Shown here: positions 5,925 through 12,323 of the stretch, in pieces
Layout of the letters: each line of letters starts with the position of its first letter
Position numbering within the stretch: the stretch's first letter is position 1
The notes under the pieces: model-generated
Seen by the model: only the letters and a program-made list of their open reading frames with translations
What the model was told of the DNA's origin: nothing
The model's database searches: none
Source: SZUA-287 sp036397975
GTDB taxonomy: Bacteria; Bacteroidota; Ignavibacteria; UBA10030; UBA6906
Length of the DNA: 16,408 bases
NCBI GenBank assembly: GCA_036397975.1
Contig: DASWHW010000049.1
Span: 1 to 16,408 of the forward strand
Reading direction: 5' to 3'
Program-made: the position numbers and the translations under genes

Positions 5925-8267
5925 ATGCGGCGAGCAAGGATCGACATACTCGGTGCTGTCCAAGGCGTTGGCTTTCGGCCGTTCGTCTACCGGATTGCGC
6001 GTGAACTGCATTTGCATGGTTGGGTCATAAATTCTCCGCAAGGAGTTTCCATCGAGGTCGAAGGAACAAGCGATATCCTTGATGCATTCCTGCTCCGGAT
6101 CGGAAAGGAGAAACCTTCCCGGTCATTCATTCAGAGCATGGAGGTTTCGATACTCGATCCAGTCGGTCTCGATCAGTTCGAAATCCGACAGAGCGAAATC
6201 CGCGGCGAGATTACCACCTTAGTTCTCCCCGATATCGCAACATGCCCCGATTGCTTGGAGGACACATTCGATCCGGCAAACCGGCGATACTTGTATCCAT
6301 TCACCAATTGCACGAATTGCGGACCGCGATTCTCCATCATAGAGGCGCTCCCCTACGATCGCCCAAACACCACGATGAAACAGTTCATCATGTGCGACGC
6401 TTGCCAGGGAGAATATGAAGATCCAAACGATCGAAGGTTTCATGCACAGCCAAATGCGTGTCCGGTCTGCGGCCCCCACGTAGAGTTGTGGGACACGTCG
6501 GGCAAAATAATCTCGGCCAATCATGCCGCAATAATGGGCGCGCGTGACGCCGTTCGTTCCGGAAGGATACTTGCTGTGAAGGGGATCGGAGGCTTCCACC
6601 TGATCGTTGATGCACATAACGATAGCGCGGTACAACGGCTGCGTATACGGAAACACCGTGAAGAAAAACCTCTTGCGCTCATGTTCCCCTCGTTGGAGTC
6701 GATACGAACGGAATGCGTCGTTTCACCGCTTGAAGAACGCTTGCTTCGATCTCCGGAGTCGCCGATTGTTCTGCTCGCAAAACAATCAACGCGGAGAAAT
6801 GGAGACCGGACGATCGCGGAATCCGTCGCACCGGGCAATCCCTATCTTGGCGTCATGCTGCCGTATTCGCCGCTGCACCACATACTTCTTCGAAAGCTTG
6901 GCACATCCCTGGTCGCAACGAGCGGCAACCTCTCCGACGAACCGATATGTACAGATGAACGGGAGGCTGTGGCACGCCTCTACGAAATTGCCGACCTTTT
7001 CCTTGTGCACAACCGGCCGATCAAGCGGCACGTGGATGATTCAATTGTCCGTGCAGTGGCAGGCCGCGCAATGGTCATCCGCCGCGCACGGGGTTACGCT
7101 CCCTTGCCGATTCATGTTGATGAGTCAAGCGAGGACATCCCGGTGCTTGCGGTTGGTGCACATCTGAAAAACACCGTTGCCCTAGCGAAAAGCAACAACA
7201 TTTTCGTCAGTCAACACATTGGCGATCTGGAAACTGCAGAAGCATCGAATGCTTTCGAGCACGTCATCAAAAGTTTCAAGACTTTGTACAACGCGAAACC
7301 TTCCGTCATCATCGCCGACCTGCACCCTGAGTACCTTTCCACCAAGTACGCACAGTCACAGGGAGGTAGCGTTGAGTACGTCCAACACCATTATGCACAC
7401 GTCGCGTCGTGCATGGCAGAAAACCAGCTTGAGGGAAACGTCCTCGGTGTGTCGTGGGATGGAACGGGATTCGGACCTGATGGAACAATCTGGGGTGGAG
7501 AGTTTCTTCACACCAATGCCACTTCTTTCGAGCGGATCGCAACCTTCCGTCGGTTTCCTCTGCCGGGAGGAGATCGCGCCATCAAGGAACCGCGACGGAC
7601 GGCGGTTGGATTGCTGTATGAGATGTGTGGAAACGCTCTCTTTGAGCGGGAGGACATTCCACTGCTTCATCGGTTTACCCGGCAAGAAGTATCGGTTATT
7701 CAGCAGATGTTGGAGAAGCAAATCAACTCTCCTGTAACGTCAAGTGCGGGGCGATTATTCGATGCGGTTGGAGCAATCATCGGGTTGCGCGAAAGGGTTT
7801 CTTTCGAAGGACAGGCCGCCATGGAAATGGAGTTCCTGAGCGGCCCGCAGACGAACGAAGCATATCCGTTTTCCACTAGCGGTTTCGATTCATCGGCCAA
7901 TGACTCATCGCCCGGAATCATTGACTGGGCTCCGATGATTTCACAGATTCTCGATGACAATGCGAACGACATGTCACGCTCGCTCATCTCTACCAAATTT
8001 CACAACACGCTTGTGGAAATCATTGTTGATGTTGCTCGTCGAGTTGGAGAGGAACGTATCGTCCTCACAGGTGGGTGTTTCCAGAACAAGTATCTCCTGG
8101 AACGCAGTATTCAACAACTTGAAACGGCAGGCTTCCGCACATACTGGCATCAGCGCGTTCCGCCGAACGACGGAGGCATTGCGCTCGGACAGGTGTATGC
8201 GTATTGGCGGTCTCACCGGAAGAATGTGCCGCATCCGGAAACGGCTCAACTTATAGGAAGCGCATAA
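5925..8267 (+). CDS. hypF: Carbamoyltransferase HypF, 780 aa
   Basis: Converts carbamoyl phosphate and ATP to carbamoyl-adenylate and transfers the carbamoyl group to the C-terminal cysteine of HypE, the source of the active-site cyanides. Domains in order: acylphosphatase-like (about 4-90, signature GAVQGVGFRPFVYRIA); two zinc fingers (Cys107/110 with Cys129/132, and Cys157/160 with Cys179/182); a YrdC-like adenylating domain (about 200-390, with KGIGGFHL and SGNLSDEPI); and a Kae1-like domain (about 405-770, with QHHYAHVASCMAEN, WDGTGFGPDG and TGGCFQNKYLLE). Length is normal. An upstream in-frame ATG at 5883 lies inside hypB; ATG 5925, 2 bases after the hypB stop, begins right at the acylphosphatase domain. 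No strong ribosome site is seen, so coupling to hypB is likely. The stop overlaps the next start by one base. Confidence 0.97.
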   Translation: MRRARIDILGAVQGVGFRPFVYRIARELHLHGWVINSPQGVSIEVEGTSDILDAFLLRIGKEKPSRSFIQSMEVSILDPVGLDQFEIRQSEIRGEITTLVLPDIATCPDCLEDTFDPANRRYLYPFTNCTNCGPRFSIIEALPYDRPNTTMKQFIMCDACQGEYEDPNDRRFHAQPNACPVCGPHVELWDTSGKIISANHAAIMGARDAVRSGRILAVKGIGGFHLIVDAHNDSAVQRLRIRKHREEKPLALMFPSLESIRTECVVSPLEERLLRSPESPIVLLAKQSTRRNGDRTIAESVAPGNPYLGVMLPYSPLHHILLRKLGTSLVATSGNLSDEPICTDEREAVARLYEIADLFLVHNRPIKRHVDDSIVRAVAGRAMVIRRARGYAPLPIHVDESSEDIPVLAVGAHLKNTVALAKSNNIFVSQHIGDLETAEASNAFEHVIKSFKTLYNAKPSVIIADLHPEYLSTKYAQSQGGSVEYVQHHYAHVASCMAENQLEGNVLGVSWDGTGFGPDGTIWGGEFLHTNATSFERIATFRRFPLPGGDRAIKEPRRTAVGLLYEMCGNALFEREDIPLLHRFTRQEVSVIQQMLEKQINSPVTSSAGRLFDAVGAIIGLRERVSFEGQAAMEMEFLSGPQTNEAYPFSTSGFDSSANDSSPGIIDWAPMISQILDDNANDMSRSLISTKFHNTLVEIIVDVARRVGEERIVLTGGCFQNKYLLERSIQQLETAGFRTYWHQRVPPNDGGIALGQVYAYWRSHRKNVPHPETAQLIGSA

Positions 8268-8482
8268 TGCTCTTAACGGGAACGGTTGTTTCTGTATCAG
8301 ACGATAACGGCATCACCATGGCAAAAGTCAATGCGCACGGCGCTATCATCCATGTTTCGCTCGCCCTCCTTCCCAACGCCAGGGAAGGTACACGGATCCT
8401 CGCCGAAGGAGGCGTCGCGATATCGATCATCAAACAAGAAGAACTAGAGGAGGAACAACATGTGCCTCGCAATTCCCGGTAA
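8267..8482 (+). CDS. HypC-like small protein lacking the essential cysteine
   Basis: A 71-aa protein starting at the last base of the hypF stop codon and running 23 bases into hypC. It aligns without gaps to the true HypC encoded next to it: GTVVSVSDDNGITMAKVNAH against GKILEIDTSGPLKMSKVDFG, and later REGTRILAEGGVAIS against KVGEYVIVHVGCAIS. Shared positions include the opening G, the G-x-x-M-(A/S)-K-V core, the (A/V)-(R/K)-x-G turn and the AIS strand. It therefore probably has the HypC OB-like barrel. It lacks the MCLAIP start, and hence the Cys2 that carries the Fe(CN)2CO unit, so it cannot act as a classical HypC. The last residues (EELEEEQHVPRNSR) are partly dictated by the hypC ribosome site and start. 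Function unknown; a scaffold or regulatory partner of HypC/HypD is possible (inference). Confidence 0.75.
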   Translation: MLLTGTVVSVSDDNGITMAKVNAHGAIIHVSLALLPNAREGTRILAEGGVAISIIKQEELEEEQHVPRNSR

Positions 8483-8729
8483 GATTCTGGAAATCGATAC
8501 CAGCGGCCCGCTGAAGATGAGCAAGGTTGATTTCGGCGGTATTAGGAAATCTGTTTGTGTGGAATGGATCGATGACGTCAAAGTGGGTGAATACGTTATC
8601 GTTCATGTCGGGTGTGCAATCAGCAAGATGGATGAAAGGGAAGCATTGACAACACTCGACCTCCTGCAACAGATGGGAGACCTCAAGAATGAACTCGGCG
8701 CGGACGATGAGTTCGGGAAAGGAGTGTAA
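8460..8729 (+). CDS. hypC: Hydrogenase assembly chaperone HypC/HybG, 89 aa
   Basis: Chaperone that, with HypD, assembles the Fe(CN)2CO moiety and hands it to the large-subunit precursor. It begins with the invariant MCLAIPGK; Cys2 is the iron ligand. The barrel core (MSKVDFGGIRKSVCVEWID, then VGEYVIVHVGCAISKMDE) and the C-terminal helix (EALTTLDLLQQMGD) are typical. At 89 aa it is slightly longer than the common 75-80 aa owing to a charged tail (NELGADDEFGKGV). AGGAGG at 8448-8453, 6 bases before the ATG, is the strongest ribosome site in this operon and lies inside the preceding HypC-like gene. hypD follows after 2 bases. Confidence 0.97.
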   Translation: MCLAIPGKILEIDTSGPLKMSKVDFGGIRKSVCVEWIDDVKVGEYVIVHVGCAISKMDEREALTTLDLLQQMGDLKNELGADDEFGKGV

Positions 8730-8731
8730 CA

Positions 8732-9847
8732 ATGCGTTACATCGATGAGTACAGAAACAAGGCTCTTGCGCGAGAATATGTCGATCTCATCAAGCGCATC
8801 ACGACGCGCGCATGGACGCTGATGGAAATCTGCGGTGGACAAACCCATACGATCGTGAAGTACGGGATTGAGTCGTTATTGCCCGAGACAATCAATCTCG
8901 TTCATGGCCCCGGTTGTCCCGTGTGTGTAACGCCGTTGGAAATGATTGACAAAGCAATTGCCATAGCATCAAGAAACGATCTCATCTTCGCGTCGTTTGG
9001 AGATATGTTGCGTGTCCCGGGTTCGACGCAAGATTTGCTGTCGGTGAAAGCTGCAGGCGGCGACGTCCGCATGGTGTATTCACCGCTTGATGCGGTAAAG
9101 ATTGCGCAGCAAAATCCGTCGAAGAGCGTTGTCTTCTTTGCCGTTGGGTTCGAAACAACGGCACCGGCGAACGCACTCTCTGTTTGGCAAGCGAAGCAAG
9201 CCGGAGTGAAAAACTACTCGATACTATGCTCGCACGTTCTCGTCCCTCCCGCGATCGAAGCCATCCTCTCCTCCCCTTCCAACAGAGTGCAGGGATTTCT
9301 TGCCGCCGGACATGTTTGTGCCGTGATGGGATATGAAGAGTATTTTCCTCTCTCCGAAAAATACCACGTTCCAATCGTCGTTACCGGTTTTGAACCGCTC
9401 GATATTCTCCACGGCACCTATATGGCGATCAAGCAGCTTGAAGAAGGGCGCGTTGAGGTCGAGAACCAGTATAGCCGCGCAGTCCGCAGAGAAGGAAACA
9501 TTCCGGCCCAGAAACTTATGCAGCAGGTTTTTGAAGTATCCGACCGTCCATGGCGCGGCATCGGCGAAATCCCGTCCAGCGGACTCCGCCTCCGCGATGA
9601 GTTTTCTGATTTCGATGCCGAGAAAGTGTTCTCGGATGTTGCTGCTATCACTGTCCAGGAATCGCCCGACTGCATTGCCGGATTGGTTTTGCAGGGACAG
9701 AAAAAGCCATACGAGTGTGGCGCGTTCGGTACGAAATGTATACCGGAACATCCACTCGGCGCTCCTATGGTTTCCACGGAAGGCGCATGCGCAGCATACA
9801 TCCGATACAAACACATTCCCACCACTTCAACTGTCGCGGAGGTCTAG
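8732..9847 (+). CDS. hypD: Hydrogenase formation protein HypD, 371 aa
   Basis: [4Fe-4S] protein that forms the HypCD complex on which the two cyanides and the CO are attached to iron. The conserved motifs are all present: MEICGGQTH with Cys34 at the catalytic position, HGPGCPVCVTP with Cys62 and Cys65, GFETTAP, and FLAAGHVCAVMG. The C-terminal cluster-binding region has cysteines in PDCIAGLVLQGQ, YECGAFGTKCIPEHPLGAP and STEGACAAYIRY. Length is normal for the family. AAGGAG at 8719-8724 gives good spacing. The stop at 9845-9847 is followed by hypE after one base. Nothing is missing or unusual, so a functional protein is expected. Confidence 0.97.
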   Translation: MRYIDEYRNKALAREYVDLIKRITTRAWTLMEICGGQTHTIVKYGIESLLPETINLVHGPGCPVCVTPLEMIDKAIAIASRNDLIFASFGDMLRVPGSTQDLLSVKAAGGDVRMVYSPLDAVKIAQQNPSKSVVFFAVGFETTAPANALSVWQAKQAGVKNYSILCSHVLVPPAIEAILSSPSNRVQGFLAAGHVCAVMGYEEYFPLSEKYHVPIVVTGFEPLDILHGTYMAIKQLEEGRVEVENQYSRAVRREGNIPAQKLMQQVFEVSDRPWRGIGEIPSSGLRLRDEFSDFDAEKVFSDVAAITVQESPDCIAGLVLQGQKKPYECGAFGTKCIPEHPLGAPMVSTEGACAAYIRYKHIPTTSTVAEV

Positions 9848-9848
9848 C

Positions 9849-10916
9849 ATGATTACAGATTCTCCAATCGATGTTTCGTCCAGGCTGGTTTGCCCAGTGC
9901 CTCTTCAACAATATCCGTCAGTCCTTCTTGCACACGGAAGCGGCGGGAAACTCACACAGCAGCTCATCGAGCAGTTGTTCCTCCCGTCGTTCAGAAACGA
10001 TTTGCTTTCTCCTTTACACGACGGTGCAGTGTTTACTGTCAACGGTGTGCGTCTTGCCTTTTCTACTGACTCTTACGTTATCAATCCGATATTCTTTCCG
10101 GGGGGAGATATTGGTGAGCTTGCGATCAACGGTACCGTGAATGACCTGGCAATGTGCGGTGCTCGACCGTTGTATCTTTCGTCGGGAATGATCATTGAAG
10201 AAGGTTTTCCGATGGAGGATCTTGCACGCGTCGTGCGTTCGATGCAAAAGGCAGCTGTGAGTGCCGGCATCCAGCTTGTCACGGGCGATACAAAAGTCGT
10301 GGACCGCGGCAAGGGGGACAAGATTTTTATTTCTACCTCCGGCATTGGTGTGGTACCCGACGGCGTACACATCTCACCCGAAGCTGTGCGCCCTGGTGAT
10401 GTCATTATCGTGAACGGTCCGATTGCAGTGCACGGTATCGCAATCATGTCTGTGCGGGAGGGTTTGGAATTCGAGACACAAATAGAGAGTGATACTGCAC
10501 CGCTGAATTCGCTTGTCGAAACGATGCTCGCTGCATGCAACAAAATTCACGTCATGAGAGATCCGACACGCGGAGGAGTTGCAAGCGCGCTCAATGAAAT
10601 TGCCCGCTCAGCCCGAGTGGGAATCTCCATTTTCGAGGAGCGTATTCCAATCCCCGACGAAGTCATTGGAGCATGCGAGATACTCGGTCTCGATCCCCTT
10701 TATGTAGCGAATGAAGGAAAACTGCTCGCGTTTGTAGAGCCTGGCCATGTAGAGAAAGTCCTTCAGGCAATGCATCGCCATCCTCTCGGAGCGACAGCGA
10801 CGATCATTGGTGAAGTGGTGGATGAACATCCCTCAACAGTTGTTATGAAAACATCCATCGGTGGACACAGGATTGTTGATATGCTCACTGGAGAACAACT
10901 TCCGAGAATCTGCTGA
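9849..10916 (+). CDS. hypE: Carbamoyl-dehydratase HypE, 355 aa
   Basis: Receives a carbamoyl group from HypF on its C-terminal cysteine and dehydrates it with ATP to a thiocyanate, the cyanide donor for HypCD. It belongs to the PurM/SelD superfamily: an AIR synthase N-domain (LAHGSGGKLTQQLIEQLFLP, DGAVF, FSTDSYVINPIFFPGGDIG, then NGTVNDLAMCGARP) and a C-domain (GDTKVVDRGKGDKIF; MRDPTRGGVASALNEIA). The chain ends in PRIC, the required C-terminal Cys355. The frame is open for 172 more codons upstream inside hypD, but those translate to non-HypE sequence; ATG 9849 has GGAGGT at 9838-9843, 5 bases before it, so this start is secure. It is the last of the hyp genes, with the regulator gene 46 bases on. 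Confidence 0.97.
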   Translation: MITDSPIDVSSRLVCPVPLQQYPSVLLAHGSGGKLTQQLIEQLFLPSFRNDLLSPLHDGAVFTVNGVRLAFSTDSYVINPIFFPGGDIGELAINGTVNDLAMCGARPLYLSSGMIIEEGFPMEDLARVVRSMQKAAVSAGIQLVTGDTKVVDRGKGDKIFISTSGIGVVPDGVHISPEAVRPGDVIIVNGPIAVHGIAIMSVREGLEFETQIESDTAPLNSLVETMLAACNKIHVMRDPTRGGVASALNEIARSARVGISIFEERIPIPDEVIGACEILGLDPLYVANEGKLLAFVEPGHVEKVLQAMHRHPLGATATIIGEVVDEHPSTVVMKTSIGGHRIVDMLTGEQLPRIC

Positions 10917-10962
10917 GAGTTTTAGAAATGGTAGCACGAATTGTCGACGGAGGAACTCAGGA

Positions 10963-11928
10963 ATGAACAAAGTCCAGACGCTCTCCCTTATCGCCCAAAG
11001 TGATACGATGCAAGCCATCCTCGAACAAATCGAGACCATTGCTGCGTCGGATAGTTCTGTTCTGCTCATCGGAGAAACGGGTGTTGGGAAGGAATTGATC
11101 GCGGAGTATGTCCATCGCTCAAGCCCCCGTGAAGCGCAACCGCTCGTGAAAGTCGGGTTGTCTGCATTACCCCCCGAATTACTTGAGAATGAGCTTTTCG
11201 GTCATGAGCGCGGCGCGTACACGAATGCAGCCGTCGAGAAGAAGGGATTGTTCGAACTCGCGGATACAGGAACGATTTTTCTGGATGATATTGACGACTT
11301 CCCTCTTCCCCTTCAGTCCAAACTTCTGCGAATCCTCGAGTCTCGCGAGTTGATGCGTGTTGGAGGAACAACCCCGATTCCGATAGACATTCGGTTGATT
11401 ACGGCAACGAAGGACGATTTGAAAGAGATGGTCAACCGCGGCCTTTTCCGTTCCGATCTCTACTATCGAATCAACGTTGTTCCCATCGTCATTCCGCCGT
11501 TGCGTGATCGGCGCGAGGACATCCCAGCTCTTGTTGATCATTTCCTTCACCGATACGCCGGGAATCGTACCATTGAAGTTGCAAACGACGCAATGCTGGC
11601 GCTTGTCAACTACTCCTGGCCAGGCAACATTCGTGAATTGCGCAATGTGGTACAGCGGATGGCCCTCTTTGCAAACGGCGAAATCCGGTTGAAGGATCTC
11701 CCGCAGGAGTGCTTTGGGACCGGTTCAGCAGACTTTATAATAAAAGCCTGTCAACGGTGTTTCACCGAAGAAAACATGACGTTCGACCAGGTTGTTTCTT
11801 GTCTTGAAGTCAATCTTCTCCGCCAGGCGCTCAGCGACTCTGCCGGCAACCGGACGCAGGCAGCGAAAGCTCTTGGCATGAGCCTCTCCACCCTCCGCGA
11901 CAAGCTGAAGAAGTTCGACCTCGATTAG
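10963..11928 (+). CDS. Sigma-54-dependent activator (AAA+ and Fis HTH), no sensor domain, linker Cys cluster
   Basis: Bacterial enhancer-binding protein expected to drive sigma-54 transcription of the hydrogenase genes. The AAA+ domain starts almost at once: Walker A GETGVGKE (37-44), L1 loop GAYTNA (84-89) in place of GAFTGA, Walker B GTIFLDDI (103-110, with D-D where D-E is usual), arginine-finger region FRSDLYYR (162-169) and sensor II GNIRELRNVV. The C-terminus is a Fis-type HTH (NRTQAAKALGMSLSTLRDKL). At 321 aa it lacks the receiver, GAF or PAS domain of HoxA/HupR/NtrC. All four of its cysteines lie in 31 residues between ATPase and HTH (Cys250, Cys263, Cys266, Cys280). ATG 10963 has GGAGG at 10949-10953; an upstream in-frame ATG at 10861 lies within hypE. 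Probably co-transcribed with the hyp genes and acting on the sites just downstream. Confidence 0.9.
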   Translation: MNKVQTLSLIAQSDTMQAILEQIETIAASDSSVLLIGETGVGKELIAEYVHRSSPREAQPLVKVGLSALPPELLENELFGHERGAYTNAAVEKKGLFELADTGTIFLDDIDDFPLPLQSKLLRILESRELMRVGGTTPIPIDIRLITATKDDLKEMVNRGLFRSDLYYRINVVPIVIPPLRDRREDIPALVDHFLHRYAGNRTIEVANDAMLALVNYSWPGNIRELRNVVQRMALFANGEIRLKDLPQECFGTGSADFIIKACQRCFTEENMTFDQVVSCLEVNLLRQALSDSAGNRTQAAKALGMSLSTLRDKLKKFDLD

Positions 11929-11942
11929 CCCTCCCGACTTCC

Positions 11943-11956
11943 TGCGGAAATCCGCA
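11943..11956. promoter_or_regulatory. Palindrome 1, candidate upstream activator site
   Basis: TGCGGAAATCCGCA is an inverted repeat of TGCGGA with a 2-base centre. Its centre lies about 103 bp upstream of the start site expected from the -24/-12 promoter at 12027, in the range usual for enhancer-binding proteins. It shares the CGGAA/TCCG core with palindrome 2 and is centred exactly 21 bp from it. It is not followed by a T-run, so a terminator for the regulator gene is unlikely. Confidence 0.65.
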
Positions 11957-11963
11957 CCTCACT

Positions 11964-11977
11964 GACGGAATTCCGTC
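11964..11977. promoter_or_regulatory. Palindrome 2, candidate upstream activator site
   Basis: GACGGAATTCCGTC is a perfect 14-bp palindrome; the dyad resumes after one mismatch with AC and GT on either side. Its centre is about 82 bp upstream of the predicted start site and two helical turns from palindrome 1, so two dimers would sit on the same face of the DNA. It is the likely second binding site for the Fis-type activator encoded just upstream (inference). Confidence 0.7.
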
Positions 11978-12026
11978 GGTCTCTTCTCCTCCCGCCACAA
12001 TGCAATCATATTAGCGGCCTTCTTAC

Positions 12027-12042
12027 TGGCATGTCTGTTGCC
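12027..12042 (+). promoter_or_regulatory. Sigma-54 (-24/-12) promoter of the hydrogenase structural operon
   Basis: TGGCATGTCTGTTGCC matches TGGCACG-N4-TTGCW at all but two positions (C to T at 6, W to C at 16), with GG at 12028-12029 and GC at 12040-12041 separated by the required ten bases. Expected start is near 12053. It lies in the only large gap of the cluster, behind a sigma-54 activator gene and two palindromes. An in-frame ATG at 12031 falls inside this element, so translation must begin further on. Confidence 0.85.
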
Positions 12043-12084
12043 GTAAGGACCAGCGTCTCAACACAACGCGGACTTTGCACGGCC

Positions 12085-12297
12085 ATGGATGCAGACTCTT
12101 CTCACAGCGTGGTTCTCACCGGCGAAGTTGTCGAGACATTTGAGCGTGAAGGAAAAAAGATTGCCAAGATATCCCTGCGTATGTGTCATATTGAAGTCCC
12201 GATGGACGTTGTTGACGCTGCACACCTGGGCGACACCGTGCATCTTTCGGCAGTGATTCCTGTGAACAGAATTGAAAATCCAGATCAATACTCTTGA
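12085..12297 (+). CDS. Small HypC-like protein, first gene of the structural operon
   Basis: A 70-aa protein resembling the HypC-like protein at 8267: VVLTGEVVETFEREGKKIAK against the start MLLTGTVVSVSDDNGITMAK, sharing LTG-x-VV, a Gly turn and AK, followed by similarly spaced valine strands and an A-x-x-G turn (AAHLGDTVHLSAVIPV). It again lacks the MCLAIP cysteine start; its only Cys (Cys34) is in the middle. The fold is probably the same small barrel, though similarity to true HypC is weak and may mean only a shared OB-like fold. The start is uncertain: ATG 12031 lies in the promoter, ATG 12085 gives a leader of about 30 bases, and GTG 12109 would give a start like the paralogue. None has a clear ribosome site. 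It is promoter-proximal and 26 bases before hyaA, so a role in subunit assembly is suggested. Confidence 0.65.
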   Translation: MDADSSHSVVLTGEVVETFEREGKKIAKISLRMCHIEVPMDVVDAAHLGDTVHLSAVIPVNRIENPDQYS

Positions 12298-12323
12298 ACA
12301 CCCGTCATTTTCATGGAGGCCCT

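Noticed and set aside
9333..9848. A 172-codon N-terminal extension of HypE read within hypD
   Set aside because: The extension has no HypE similarity, overlaps a perfect HypD, and the ATG at 9849 has a strong ribosome site at normal spacing.
10931..10946. A TGG...TTG pair before the regulator gene resembling a sigma-54 promoter
   Set aside because: The spacing between the two elements is one base off, which is not tolerated, and the GG/GC dinucleotides are incomplete.
11943..11977. Palindromes as a terminator of the regulator gene
   Set aside because: No T-run follows; two related dyads 21 bp apart at enhancer distance from a -24/-12 element fit activator sites better.
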